A stretch of 64,000 nucleotides of DNA from Sphingobium sp. MI1205 (GCF_001563285.1 NZ_CP005188.1:1741501-1805500), one strand, 5' to 3'. Shown: positions 18,919 to 28,230, numbered from the stretch's first letter. Numbers and translations are program-made. Notes: generated by a model from the sequence alone, not told the origin.

Positions 18919-20381
18919 CACCTGTGTTCTCCGCCTTGATCGTTGCTGTCGTGGACGACTTCGGCGGGACCCCCGCCAAGCGCCGCGTAGAGGGCTATGC
19001 CGCTCGCCAGATGAGCGCGGCGCAACTGGATCAGCGCCTGTTCGGTGTCGAAAAGGTCGCGTTGCGCGTCCAGCACTTCCAGATAGGCCGAACGCCCGTT
19101 GTCGAACCGCAACCCGGCCAGCCGAGCCCGTTCGCGCAAGGCGTCCAGCGAGCTGCGCGCGGTGTCGATCCGCAACGCCAGTTGCCGGCGCCGGACCAGC
19201 GCGTCGGAAACATCACGAAACGCGCCCTGCACGGTCTTTTCATAGCTGGCCACGGCTTCGACCTGCCGCGCTTTCGCCAGATCGAGGTTGCCGGAAAGGC
19301 GGCCCGCATTGAACAGCGGCAGGGCGATCGTCGGGGTGAAGCTCCACGCGCGGCTCCCGTCGCCGAACAGCCCGTCGAGATCGGAACTCGCCGTGCCGAA
19401 GGCACCCGTCAGGCTGATATTGGGAAAGAACGCCGCCCGCGCCGCGCCGATATCGGCGTTGGCCGCCCGCAATTGATATTCCGCCGCCACGATATCAGGC
19501 CGGTTGACCAGAAGGTCGGAGGGCAAGCCCGGCGGAAGGGCGATATCCGGTCCGGTTTCGGCAAGACCGAGGGGCCCAGGCACGATCTCCACGGGCCGCC
19601 CGACCAGCAGCGCCAGCGCGTTGCGGTTCACGTCGCGGTCCTGCTCAAGCGCTTGCAGCGCATCCTGCGCCTGCGCCAGCAGCAACTGCGCCTGGGTCAT
19701 TTCCAGTTTGGAACCTGAACCAACTTCATAGCGGCGACGCATGATCCGCAGCGAGTCCTCGCGCGTGACGATCGTCCGCCGGGCAAGCGCGAGGCGTTCC
19801 TCATATTCGCGCTCCAGCAGATAGCCATTGGCGACCTGCGCGATCAGGCCGGTGGCAACGGCGCGCTTCGCCTCTTCCGTCGCCAGATAACGATTGCGCG
19901 CGGCGTCGTTCAGGTTGCGCAGACGGCCCCAGAAATCGATTTCCCAGCTCGCGCTCACCTGCGCGGTGACCTGCTTGATGTCATAGCTCTGCGTGCCTGC
20001 GCCCGGCAGGCTGATGATGGAACGACCCCGCGTGCCGGTGCCGACGGCGTTGAGTTCGGGATAGAGCGCCGATCCCTCGATACGCCAGGCCGCGCGCGCC
20101 TGATCGACGCGGGCCGCGGCGATACGGATATCGCGGTTGTTCTCCAGCGCGGCCGCGATCAGCGCACGCAGATGCTCTTCCCGGAAGAAATCATGCCAAC
20201 CGATCCGCGCGATGGACGCGCCCAGCGCGGCTGGCGCGGGATAGTCCTGCGGCACCGGCTGGGCCGGCCGGACATTGGGCGGCGCGAAGGAACAGCCGGA
20301 CAGGAAAGATGGCACGATCATCGCCGCCATGACGGCCCGGAACCCGCATAAACGGCCAGTAATATGAGCGCGGCGAGCCAT
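18918..20381 (-). CDS. NodT-family outer-membrane efflux lipoprotein
   Basis: 487 residues. An N-terminal lipobox LSGC (near residue 30) marks it as a lipoprotein. Two repeats of the outer-membrane efflux protein domain follow, with conserved WEIDFWGRLRN and a matching RPDIVAAEYQLRAANADIGAARA stretch, both typical of the NodT/OprM group. It is the first gene of the exporter operon, divergent from the TetR-type gene at 20524, and its stop overlaps the HlyD start. Confidence 0.93.
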   Translation of the reverse strand: MARRAHITGRLCGFRAVMAAMIVPSFLSGCSFAPPNVRPAQPVPQDYPAPAALGASIARIGWHDFFREEHLRALIAAALENNRDIRIAAARVDQARAAWRIEGSALYPELNAVGTGTRGRSIISLPGAGTQSYDIKQVTAQVSASWEIDFWGRLRNLNDAARNRYLATEEAKRAVATGLIAQVANGYLLEREYEERLALARRTIVTREDSLRIMRRRYEVGSGSKLEMTQAQLLLAQAQDALQALEQDRDVNRNALALLVGRPVEIVPGPLGLAETGPDIALPPGLPSDLLVNRPDIVAAEYQLRAANADIGAARAAFFPNISLTGAFGTASSDLDGLFGDGSRAWSFTPTIALPLFNAGRLSGNLDLAKARQVEAVASYEKTVQGAFRDVSDALVRRRQLALRIDTARSSLDALRERARLAGLRFDNGRSAYLEVLDAQRDLFDTEQALIQLRRAHLASGIALYAALGGGPAEVVHDSNDQGGEHR

Positions 20382-20452
20382 CTAGTCCGGTTCCATTCTG
20401 GTTCAAACAGGCGGTACGCCTATGGGCAAGCACCTCTCCGGACTATTAGTAT

Positions 20453-20486
20453 CTACACTTAGTGGTTTTGATATTGCCCGGTATCA
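20453..20486. promoter_or_regulatory. putative operator between exporter operon and tetR-type gene
   Basis: Two elements lie here. CTACACTTAGTGGTTTT (20453-20469) matches 14 of 17 bases of CTATACCTAGTGGCTTT (22241-22257) upstream of the lptB-like and phaC genes. TGATA-N8-TATCA (20469-20486) is an inverted repeat of the kind bound by TetR dimers. Position in the divergent promoter gap supports a regulator site; the regulator is an inference. Confidence 0.4.
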
Positions 20487-20523
20487 CTTGCCGATCAAGC
20501 GCGAAAGCTGGAATGAAGCAGCG

Positions 20524-21246
20524 ATGGGCCGCGAGCGATTCATGAAAGATGACGGCGCCGCATCGGGAACCGGCTCGCGTCTGCCTGCCCGCGATCCCAG
20601 GGGAGGAAGGCCGCCACAGGAGGTCGCAGCCCGGCTTGGACATCATATCCTCGAGACGGCGCTTGCCCAATTCATCGCCGGCGGCGTCGAGGGTACGAGT
20701 ATGGAAGCTATCGCCGCCGCCGCACAGACATCGAAGCGAACGCTCTATTCCCGCTTCGGCTCAAAGCTCGCCCTGCTCGTCGCCGCCATGGAACACGGCC
20801 TTGCCCGCTATCTCGATCCGATCGCGGCATCGGTCCCTCGAGGAAGCACCCGCAAAAAAATCGCCTATATCGCTCGCAGGATGCTCGACCTGTCGCTTCA
20901 AGGCGATGTCGTGGGCATCGAAGCGCTCATCATCTGGCTGGCAAACCACAATCCGGGCATGATGCGGGCACAGCCCGCGATCGGCACCCAGTTCGGCATC
21001 GATCTGATGCAGACGATCCTTGCCGAGGCGAGCGAACCGAACAGCGAGGAAGCAGGCGATCTTCCGTTCCTCGCTGCTTTTCTCTTCGACGCGCTGGTCA
21101 CCGTGCCGCGCCAGCGCATCCTGCAGCGCCATGATCTGCACAACACCACCCGGACAAAGGCTGCCTATATCGAGCGAGCGCTCGACCTCATGGCAAAGGC
21201 CATTCCGTTCCTGAACGAAGGGCGCGGTAACCGCCTCACATCCTGA
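20524..21246 (+). CDS. TetR-family transcriptional regulator
   Basis: About 240 residues from ATG 20524; starts at 20422 or 20542 are possible and no ribosome site is decisive. The helix-turn-helix (about residues 30-75: GHHILETALAQFIAGGVEGTSMEAIAAAAQTSKRTLYSRFGSK) is canonical, the rest is the ligand-binding helical domain. It is divergent from the NodT-HlyD-RbbA-YhhJ operon and probably represses it. Its stop overlaps the stop of the convergent lptB-like gene by 11 bases. Confidence 0.9.
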   Translation: MGRERFMKDDGAASGTGSRLPARDPRGGRPPQEVAARLGHHILETALAQFIAGGVEGTSMEAIAAAAQTSKRTLYSRFGSKLALLVAAMEHGLARYLDPIAASVPRGSTRKKIAYIARRMLDLSLQGDVVGIEALIIWLANHNPGMMRAQPAIGTQFGIDLMQTILAEASEPNSEEAGDLPFLAAFLFDALVTVPRQRILQRHDLHNTTRTKAAYIERALDLMAKAIPFLNEGRGNRLTS

Positions 21247-22159
21247 AGCCCTCGCCAAGATAGCGATGCCGGACTTCGGGGTTGTCGAGTACCGCTTCTG
21301 GGCCGCCCTCGAACAGCATCCTGCCCTGATCGATGATATAGGCCCGCTCGACCAGTTCGAGCATCTCATGCACATTGTGGTCGGTCAGAAGGATCGCCAC
21401 GCCTTCTCGCTTGAGCTTTCGCACCATCGCCTTGACGTCGGCGATCGACATGGGATCGATGCCCGCGAACGGTTCATCGAGCAGGATGACCGAGGGCGCT
21501 GCCGCCATGGCCCTGGCGATCTCGCAGCGCCTGCGTTCCCCGCCGGACAACCGCTGTGCGGGAACGTCGCGAATGTGGGCGATATTGAACTCGGCAAGAA
21601 GTTCATCGAGCCGCGCGGCAGCTACATCGCGATCGGCGATATGCAGTTCGAGCACGGCCGCGATATTCTCCGCAGCCGTCATGCCGCGGAAGATCGATCC
21701 TTCCTGGGGAAGATAGCCGAGGCCCAGCTTCGCTCTTCGATCCATGGGAAGCGCGGTGACATCCTGACCGCCAATCTCGATCCTGCCGGCATCCACGCTC
21801 ATCAGGCCGGCAATCGCATAGAAGCAGAGCGTCTTGCCGGCCCCGTTTGGCCCCAGAAGCCCCACGATTTCGCCTGCCCGCACTTCGAGCGCGACATCGT
21901 CAAGCACCTTCCGCTTGCCAAAGGACTTCTCGATCCCGGCGATCGAAAGAACCGTCGGCGCGCGCTCGACTGCGACCGGTCCGATTGACGCGGGCGCAAG
22001 CGGCTCGCTCTCCGAACGCGCGGCCGGCGATACGAGTTGGGCATCATGCCCGAGATTTCCGCCAAGGTCCCTCAAAAGCCGGGTCAGTACGCGTCTCCAT
22101 CCCGGCCGGCCAGCACCAGCGCAACCGCTGCCATCATGGCGATCTCGCGGATCATCCAT
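21236..22159 (-). CDS. orphan LptB-like ABC ATPase
   Basis: Up to 307 residues. Walker A GPNGAGKT, Q-loop YLPQEGSIF, signature LSGGERRR, Walker B VILLDEPFAG and the switch TDHNVHEML are those of LptB/LivG-type ATPases; YLPQE and the AYIIDQGR strand favour LptB. The usual lptA/lptC/rpoN neighbours are absent, so it is probably a second copy. The ATPase core starts around residue 68. The first 67 residues have no homology I can see and the ATG at 22159 sits only two bases from the AAGGAG box, which better serves an ATG at 22155 in another frame, so the true start may be downstream. Confidence 0.8.
   Translation of the reverse strand: MDDPRDRHDGSGCAGAGRPGWRRVLTRLLRDLGGNLGHDAQLVSPAARSESEPLAPASIGPVAVERAPTVLSIAGIEKSFGKRKVLDDVALEVRAGEIVGLLGPNGAGKTLCFYAIAGLMSVDAGRIEIGGQDVTALPMDRRAKLGLGYLPQEGSIFRGMTAAENIAAVLELHIADRDVAAARLDELLAEFNIAHIRDVPAQRLSGGERRRCEIARAMAAAPSVILLDEPFAGIDPMSIADVKAMVRKLKREGVAILLTDHNVHEMLELVERAYIIDQGRMLFEGGPEAVLDNPEVRHRYLGEGFRM
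22084..22155 (-). CDS. possible 23-residue leader peptide or small membrane protein
   Basis: ATG at 22155 follows AAGGAG at ideal spacing (seven bases), better than the ATG of the overlapping lptB-like frame. The peptide is one hydrophobic helix (REIAMMAAVALVLAG) plus a polar tail ending GRDGDAY. It ends at 22084, well before the recognisable ATPase core. It may be a translated leader that couples to the ATPase, or a small membrane protein of its own. Too short for homology judgement. Confidence 0.35.
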   Translation of the reverse strand: MIREIAMMAAVALVLAGRDGDAY

Positions 22160-22500
22160 TCTCCTTCAATTTCCCGCAAAATTGCCCGGGATGACGACCG
22201 CCGTACACTGTATCTCCAGGCAATGCATCGCCATCGTGAACTATACCTAGTGGCTTTACGCTCAATGATTGAGGCTCCTTTTTCTCCAGCAGGCCATGGC
22301 CGAATATCCCCGCGCCCGCGGTTGCGACTGGCCGTCAGACAGCCGTCCGGTCGCAACCAAGCTCCGTGCGGCTTGCATTCTATCTTACCTATGCAGTACC
22401 GTTCGGCATAAGAAGAACCGGGAGGGGCGGCCCAAACATCTGCTGTGGAATCCTGTCGGAGAGACGAGGCACCTTCCAGCGGAACTCGGAGTATATAGTC
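22160..22500. other. 341-base divergent promoter region upstream of phaC
   Basis: No gene of its own. It contains the 17-base element at 22241-22257 shared with the exporter/tetR gap and a 13-base palindrome CTCAATGATTGAG (22261-22273). No FNR/FixK consensus was found. The phaC frame is open to 22366, but that part looks non-coding in composition. Confidence 0.4.
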
Positions 22501-24255
22501 ATGGCCACGTCCCCTCCGCCTTCCGACGATCCGCTGGACGGAATCAGCGAAACGCTCGACCGCACGGCATCGGCGGCCATCGCGCAGACGACTTTCGGCC
22601 TTTCGCCGGCCACGCTCCTGCTTGCCATGGCCGATTGGGGGATTCATCTCGCCACGTCGCCGGGCAAACAAATGCAGCTTGGCGCCAAGGCCATCCGCAA
22701 GCATGCCCGGCTTTTCGACTATCTGCAGCGCCGCATGGAAGACAGCGAGGCCGAACCGGCCATCGAACCATTGCCGCAGGACCGGCGCTTCGCCGATCCC
22801 GCCTGGAAAGAATTACCTTTCAATCTCGTCGCTCAGGCCTTCCTGCTCAACCAGCAATGGTGGCACGCCGCGACGACAGGCATTGGCGGTGTCTCGAAAC
22901 ATCATGAAGACATGGTGGAATTCGCCGCACGGCAGATGCTGGACATGCTCGCGCCGACCAACTTTCTCGCCACCAATCCCGTTCTCCAACACAAGATCGC
23001 GGAAACAGGTGGCCAATGCCTGGTCGACGGCTTCCGGCACCTGGTCGAGGACATGCAGCACATGGCGCGCGGCCTGCCGCCGGTCGGCGCCGAAGCCTTT
23101 CGCGTGGGCGAAAACGTCGCCACTGCCAAAGGCAAGGTCGTCTACCGCAACAAGCTGATCGAACTGATCCAGTATGAACCGACCACGGACACCGTGCGGC
23201 CCGAGCCAATCCTGATCGTGCCCGCGTGGATCATGAAATACTATATTCTCGACCTGTCGCCCGAGAACTCGCTGGTCCGCTGGCTGACGGCGCAAGGCTT
23301 CACCGTGTTCATGATTTCGTGGCACAATCCCGGCAGTGCCGACCGTGACCTCGACATGGACGCCTACCGGCACCTCGGACCGATGGCGGCGCTCGATGCG
23401 GTGACGGCGATCACCGGCGCGACGGGCATCCATGCCATGGGCTATTGCCTTGGCGGCACGCTGCTTTCCATCGCGGCCGCGGCCATGGCGCGCGACGGAG
23501 ATGACAGGCTCGCCAGCGTCACACTGCTGGCCGCACAGACGGAATTCAGCGAGCCGGGGGAATTGGGCCTGTTTATCGACGAAGGCCAGCTCAACCTGCT
23601 GGAGAACATGATGTGGAGCCGGGGCTATCTGGACAGCAGCCAGATGGGCGGCGCCTTCCAGGTCTTGCGTTCCAACGACCTGGTCTGGTCGCGTGTGCTC
23701 GCCACCTACCTGATGGGCGAGCGCGAACCGATGAACGACCTCATGGCCTGGAACGCCGACGGCACACGGATGCCCTATGCCATGCACAGCCAGTATCTGC
23801 GCCGCCTGTTCCTCGACGACGACCTGGCCGAAGGAAAATACCGGGTGGATGGGCGAACCATCAACCTTGCCTCCATCCGCAAACCGCTGTTCGTGGTCGG
23901 AACCGAGCGCGATCATGTCGCGCCGTGGCATTCCGTCCACAAGATCCACCTGCTGACCGGGGCCGAGATCACTTTCGTCCTGACCAGCGGCGGGCACAAT
24001 GCCGGCATCGTTTCGGAACCGGGCCACAAGGGCCGCCGCTACCGCGTGTTGACCCGCGAGGTCGACGGCACCTCCTACGATCCCGAAGAATGGGCAAGCC
24101 GCGCCGAGCAAAAGCAAGGCTCATGGTGGACGGCGTGGGGAGAATGGCTGGCCGCGCGTTCGGGAGAACCTGGTGCGCCGCCGCCCATGGGCGCAGCGGA
24201 CAAGGGCTATGCGGCGATCGCCGATGCTCCCGGCCATTATGTGCTGGAGCATTGA
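22501..24255 (+). CDS. phaC: class I poly(3-hydroxyalkanoate) synthase
   Basis: 584 residues from ATG 22501 (GGAG about 12 bases upstream). The N-terminal PhaC_N domain precedes an alpha/beta hydrolase core with the lipase-like box GYCLGG (nucleophile cysteine), the conserved aspartate region and GGHNAGI (catalytic histidine). Length and W-x-x-W features (MISWHNPG, MAWNADGT) match class I PhaC. It polymerises (R)-3-hydroxyacyl-CoA into storage granules. The next gene, starting four bases after its stop, encodes an enoyl-CoA hydratase domain that could supply that substrate. Confidence 0.94.
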   Translation: MATSPPPSDDPLDGISETLDRTASAAIAQTTFGLSPATLLLAMADWGIHLATSPGKQMQLGAKAIRKHARLFDYLQRRMEDSEAEPAIEPLPQDRRFADPAWKELPFNLVAQAFLLNQQWWHAATTGIGGVSKHHEDMVEFAARQMLDMLAPTNFLATNPVLQHKIAETGGQCLVDGFRHLVEDMQHMARGLPPVGAEAFRVGENVATAKGKVVYRNKLIELIQYEPTTDTVRPEPILIVPAWIMKYYILDLSPENSLVRWLTAQGFTVFMISWHNPGSADRDLDMDAYRHLGPMAALDAVTAITGATGIHAMGYCLGGTLLSIAAAAMARDGDDRLASVTLLAAQTEFSEPGELGLFIDEGQLNLLENMMWSRGYLDSSQMGGAFQVLRSNDLVWSRVLATYLMGEREPMNDLMAWNADGTRMPYAMHSQYLRRLFLDDDLAEGKYRVDGRTINLASIRKPLFVVGTERDHVAPWHSVHKIHLLTGAEITFVLTSGGHNAGIVSEPGHKGRRYRVLTREVDGTSYDPEEWASRAEQKQGSWWTAWGEWLAARSGEPGAPPPMGAADKGYAAIADAPGHYVLEH

Positions 24256-24258
24256 GCA

Positions 24259-25680
24259 ATGACTGACGGAACCATGATCGAGAACCGCACCTTCGACGAG
24301 ATAAAAGTGGGCGATACCGCCAGTATCTCGCGCACGCTGACCGAAGAGGACATCCAGCTTTTCGCGCTCGTGTCCGGCGACGTGAACCCGGCGCATATGG
24401 ACGCCGACTATGCCGCGACCGACATGTTCCGCCGCGTCATCGCGCACGGACTATGGGGCGGCGGTCTCATCTCCGCCGTGCTGGGCACCGAACTGCCCGG
24501 CCCCGGCGCGATCTATCTCAGCCAGTCGCTGCAGTTCACGCGGCCGGTAGGCCTTGGCGACACGATCACGGCGTCGGTGACGGTGGCGGAAAAACGCGCG
24601 CACCATGATATCCTGTTCGATTGCCGCTGCGTCAACCAGGACGGCGAGGAAGTCATCAGCGGCCAGGCCGAAGTCAAGGCGCCGGCCGAGAAGGTCCGCC
24701 GCCCCCGTGCGGCGCTGCCGGAGGTCAGCCTGCGCGACCATGACGGCTACCGCAAGCTGATCGAGATGACCGCCAATGGCGTGCCGGAACCGACGGCGGT
24801 GGCTCATCCCTGCAGCGCGGCCGCCATGCTGGCCGCGATTGAAGCCGCCGAAGCCAATCTCATCATGCCGATCCTGGTCGGGCCGGAAGCGAAGATCCGC
24901 AAGGCGGCCGAAGACGCCGGCAAGGACATTTCGCCTTTCCGCATCGTATCCGCCGCCCATAGCCACGAAGCGGCGGCAAAGGCCGTGGACCTGGTGCGCG
25001 GCGGCGAAGCGAAGCTGTTGATGAAAGGCTCGCTCCATACCGACGAACTGATGGGCGCCATCGTGCGCTCCGCCACGGGCCTGCGGACCGAACGGCGGAT
25101 CAGCCATGCCTATATCATGGACGTGCCGGGCCATCCGACGCCGCTCATCATCACGGATGCCGCGATCAACATCGCCCCGACGCTCGATGAAAAGGCGGAC
25201 ATCATCCGCAACGCCATCGACCTTGCCCATGTCATCGGCATCGAGAAGCCGAAAGTGGCGATCCTTTCCGCCGTGGAGACGGTCAATCCCGCGATGCAAT
25301 CCACGCTGGACGCTGCCGCCCTGTGCAAGATGGCGGATCGCGGGCAGATCACGGGCGGCATTCTGGACGGGCCCCTGGCTTTCGACAACGCGATCAGCGA
25401 AGCCGCCGCCAAGGAGAAAGGCATCGTCTCGCTGGTGGCGGGCAAGGCCGAAATCCTCGTCGTGCCCAACCTGGAAGCGGGCAATATGCTGGCCAAGCAG
25501 TTGACGTTCCTGGGCGGCGCGGACGCGGCGGGCATCGTGATGGGCGCGCGCGTGCCGATCATCCTCACCAGCCGGGCCGACAGCCTGCGCACCCGCCTCG
25601 CCTCCTGCGCGGTCGCGGTGCTGATGGCGCGCGCCGCCACCAAGGCCGCGCCCGGCCTGCCGGGAGCGGCGAGCGCATGA
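24259..25680 (+). CDS. bifunctional MaoC-type enoyl-CoA hydratase / phosphate acyltransferase
   Basis: 473 residues. Residues about 5-145 are a MaoC (R-specific hydratase) domain with the catalytic SGDVNPAHMD motif (Asp, His) and AHGLWGG. Residues about 160-465 are a phosphate acetyl/butyryltransferase domain (AMLAAIEAAEANLIMPILVGP, ITDAAINIAPTLDEKADI, VPNLEAGNMLAKQL). The hydratase would make (R)-3-hydroxyacyl-CoA for PhaC; the transferase would make acyl phosphate for the kinase encoded next. It overlaps ackA (ATGA at 25677), consistent with coupled translation. Confidence 0.92.
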   Translation: MTDGTMIENRTFDEIKVGDTASISRTLTEEDIQLFALVSGDVNPAHMDADYAATDMFRRVIAHGLWGGGLISAVLGTELPGPGAIYLSQSLQFTRPVGLGDTITASVTVAEKRAHHDILFDCRCVNQDGEEVISGQAEVKAPAEKVRRPRAALPEVSLRDHDGYRKLIEMTANGVPEPTAVAHPCSAAAMLAAIEAAEANLIMPILVGPEAKIRKAAEDAGKDISPFRIVSAAHSHEAAAKAVDLVRGGEAKLLMKGSLHTDELMGAIVRSATGLRTERRISHAYIMDVPGHPTPLIITDAAINIAPTLDEKADIIRNAIDLAHVIGIEKPKVAILSAVETVNPAMQSTLDAAALCKMADRGQITGGILDGPLAFDNAISEAAAKEKGIVSLVAGKAEILVVPNLEAGNMLAKQLTFLGGADAAGIVMGARVPIILTSRADSLRTRLASCAVAVLMARAATKAAPGLPGAASA

Positions 25681-26870
25681 AAGCCGTCGTCGCCATCAAC
25701 TCCGGTTCGTCCAGCATCAAGTTCTCGCTGTTCACGCTCGATGGCCGGGACGGGCTGACGCTCTCGGCAGGCGGCAAGATCGAGAAGATCGGCATCGCGC
25801 CCAGCCTGCGGGCCCGCTCCGCGACGGGGGAAACGCTCATCGAGCGGGACTGGCCGGACGGCGCCGCGCTCAGCCATGCCGACCTGCTTATGGACCTCTT
25901 CGCCTGGGCAGGAGACCATCCGCTGGAAGGGCGGGACGTGATCGCCATCGGCCATCGCGTGGTGCATGGCGGCCTGGACTTCGTCACGCCCCGCCTGGTC
26001 GATGCCGACCTGCTGGACAGGCTGGAAACGCTGTGCCCCCTCGCCCCGCTGCATCAGCCGCACAACCTCGCGGCGATCCGCGCGATCGCGAAGCTGAAAC
26101 CCGACCTGCCGCAGGTCGCCTGCTTCGATACGGCCTTCCACCACGACAAGCCGGACGTCGCCTCGCGCCTGGCCATCCCGCGCAAGTTCCACGATCAGGG
26201 CATCCGCCGCTACGGCTTTCACGGCCTGTCCTATGAATATGTCGCAATGCGTCTCGCGGAGATCGACCCGGCGCTGGCCGCGGGCCGCGTGGTCGCGGCG
26301 CACCTGGGCAACGGGGCCAGCCTCTGCGCCATGCGGGACTGCAGGAGCGTCGATACGACCATGGGCTTCACTGCGCTCGACGGCCTGGTGATGGGCACGC
26401 GCTGCGGCACTATCGATCCCGGCGTGATCCTGCACTTTCAGCTCCGCATGGGCATGAGCGCGGCCGATGTGGAGGACATGCTTTACCGGCAGTCCGGCCT
26501 GCTCGGCGTGTCCGGCCTGTCGAGCGACATGCGGGCGCTCGCGGCCAGCGATGCGCCGGAAGCGGAAGAAGCCATGGCGCTGTTCGCCTGGCGCGCCGCG
26601 CGCGAGACGGCCGCGCTCGCCTCGTCGATGGGCGGGCTGGACGGCATCGTCTTCACCGCCGGGATCGGAGAGAACGACGCCGCGATGCGCCAGCGTATCT
26701 GCGCACGCCTCGCATGGCTGGGCGTGGAACTCGACGAACAGGCGAACGCTGCCGGCGCCCCGCTTGTCAGCACGCCCGGCAGCCATGTCGCGGTGCGCGT
26801 CATTCCCACCGACGAGGAACGGATGATCGCGCTCCACACCTTGCACGTGCTGGGGGAGAATCCATCATGA
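25677..26870 (+). CDS. ackA: acetate/propionate-family kinase
   Basis: 397 residues from the ATG in the ATGA overlap at 25677. Family motifs: NSGSSSIKFSLF at the N-terminus, GHRVVHGG, CFDTAFHH, GFHGLSYEY, HLGNGAS, and TAGIGEND near the C-terminus, all diagnostic of acetate kinase. It converts acyl phosphate to acid plus ATP. With the Pta domain upstream it forms a substrate-level phosphorylation route from acyl-CoA, useful when oxygen is short. Confidence 0.95.
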   Translation: MKAVVAINSGSSSIKFSLFTLDGRDGLTLSAGGKIEKIGIAPSLRARSATGETLIERDWPDGAALSHADLLMDLFAWAGDHPLEGRDVIAIGHRVVHGGLDFVTPRLVDADLLDRLETLCPLAPLHQPHNLAAIRAIAKLKPDLPQVACFDTAFHHDKPDVASRLAIPRKFHDQGIRRYGFHGLSYEYVAMRLAEIDPALAAGRVVAAHLGNGASLCAMRDCRSVDTTMGFTALDGLVMGTRCGTIDPGVILHFQLRMGMSAADVEDMLYRQSGLLGVSGLSSDMRALAASDAPEAEEAMALFAWRAARETAALASSMGGLDGIVFTAGIGENDAAMRQRICARLAWLGVELDEQANAAGAPLVSTPGSHVAVRVIPTDEERMIALHTLHVLGENPS

Positions 26871-28090
26871 GGCGCGCGATAAGCCTTGCCACCATCGCGC
26901 TTGCCGTCCCTGCCGCGGCTCATGCCGCATCGCCCGTCGAAATCCTGATCAGCGATGCCGGGCAGGAGGACGAAACCGGCGCTGTCCTAGTCGATCTGCG
27001 CCTGCTCAATGACAGCGGCGATCCGCAGGGCATGGCCCTTCCGGACCGCATCGAAGCGCAGGTGGAGCAGAGCGGCGTCTCTCGCACCGCCTGGCTGGAG
27101 CGCATGGCGACGACGCCTCCAAACCCGATCATTCCACCTGGCGGTTTCACGCGCGCGACCTACCGGCTTGCGCGGAGGACCAATCTGTCGCTGGAAGGCG
27201 CCGCGATCTCCGTTCCCGCATGGGGCACGCGGCAGATCACGCTGGCATTGCGGCCCGCGGACCGAGGGGCGCAAATAGCCACGAACACCTCCGCGCAATC
27301 CGGGCCTCCCAACGCGCCGGGGTTGGAAAACAAGGCTGTGCCGCCTCCCTCGGACCGGTCGGCGGGCAACGCCTTTTTCGCCAACCTGTCGGCCTATGAA
27401 CCGATCTATGCTGTCTATGGTCCGGGCACCGACAGCGCCGCACGCATCCAGATCAGCTTCAAATATCAGATTTTCGGAACGAGACGCGCCCAGGGCTTGC
27501 CACTTTCCTGGCGCGACGGACTGCATTTTGCCTATACCCAGCGCATGTTCTGGGATCTTGGCGCGGATTCCTCGCCGTTTCGTAACATCGACTATCAGCC
27601 GGAACTCTTCTACCTGACCCCTTCAGCTACGTTGACACGCGGCATCTCGCTGAGCGCACAGGGCGGCTTTCGCCATGAATCCAACGGTCGCTCCGGTCTC
27701 GATTCCCGCAGCCTCAACACGCTCTATGTGGCGCCGATGGCCGCCTTCCCGCTCGGCGGCGGCTATCGCCTGTCGGTAGCTCCGCGCTTCTCCCTCCTTG
27801 TCGGCGACAAATCCGACAATCCCGATATCCGCCGCTACAGAGGCAATAGCTCGCTCTTCCTGGAAGTCGGGAAAGATGACGGCCTACGCCTTACGACATC
27901 CACGCGGTTCAGCGTCTCCAGCGGCAAAGGCGCACTCGCCGCCGATTTTTCCTATCCGCTCTCGCGGCTATTGGGCGGGGGACCCGACTTCTATCTCTTC
28001 GGCCAGAGCTTCATCGGCTATGGCGAGAATCTGCTCGACTATGATCGCCATACGACCCGTTTTCGTCTGGGCGTGGCACTGGTGCGTTGA
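26867..28090 (+). CDS. pldA: outer-membrane phospholipase A (PldA family)
   Basis: 407 residues from the ATG overlapping the ackA stop (ATGA). A signal peptide ends AAHAA. Residues about 25-160 are an extra N-terminal domain with beta-strand character. The C-terminal 260 residues are the beta-barrel phospholipase A1: SFKYQIFG, the catalytic GFRHESNGRSG (His and Ser) and SLNTLYV (Asn), as in E. coli OmpLA. The enzyme is dormant until the outer membrane is disturbed. Cotranslation with acetate kinase is unusual and suggests a shared stress programme. Confidence 0.9.
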   Translation: MRRAISLATIALAVPAAAHAASPVEILISDAGQEDETGAVLVDLRLLNDSGDPQGMALPDRIEAQVEQSGVSRTAWLERMATTPPNPIIPPGGFTRATYRLARRTNLSLEGAAISVPAWGTRQITLALRPADRGAQIATNTSAQSGPPNAPGLENKAVPPPSDRSAGNAFFANLSAYEPIYAVYGPGTDSAARIQISFKYQIFGTRRAQGLPLSWRDGLHFAYTQRMFWDLGADSSPFRNIDYQPELFYLTPSATLTRGISLSAQGGFRHESNGRSGLDSRSLNTLYVAPMAAFPLGGGYRLSVAPRFSLLVGDKSDNPDIRRYRGNSSLFLEVGKDDGLRLTTSTRFSVSSGKGALAADFSYPLSRLLGGGPDFYLFGQSFIGYGENLLDYDRHTTRFRLGVALVR

Positions 28091-28230
28091 AACCCGCCTT
28101 CATGCACATCACGCACTTGAGCGACGCCTCCTGCGACATCAGCGCTTCCTGCTCGACTTGAGGTTGCACTCTGGCAATAGTCGACACGCTCACAGCAAAA
28201 GTTCCGAGTCACCAAGAAGGAGCCCTTCAC

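Noticed and set aside
21236..22159. Naming the ATPase as the housekeeping lptB
   Set aside because: lptA, lptC and rpoN neighbours are missing and the N-terminus is odd; treated as an orphan LptB-like ATPase.
22160..22500. FNR/FixK site expected for a low-oxygen PHA operon
   Set aside because: No TTGAT-N4-ATCAA-like sequence found by eye in the gap; the palindrome CTCAATGATTGAG does not fit.
25110..26846. 578-codon minus-strand frame opposite the pta/ackA genes
   Set aside because: Shadow of well-supported sense genes.
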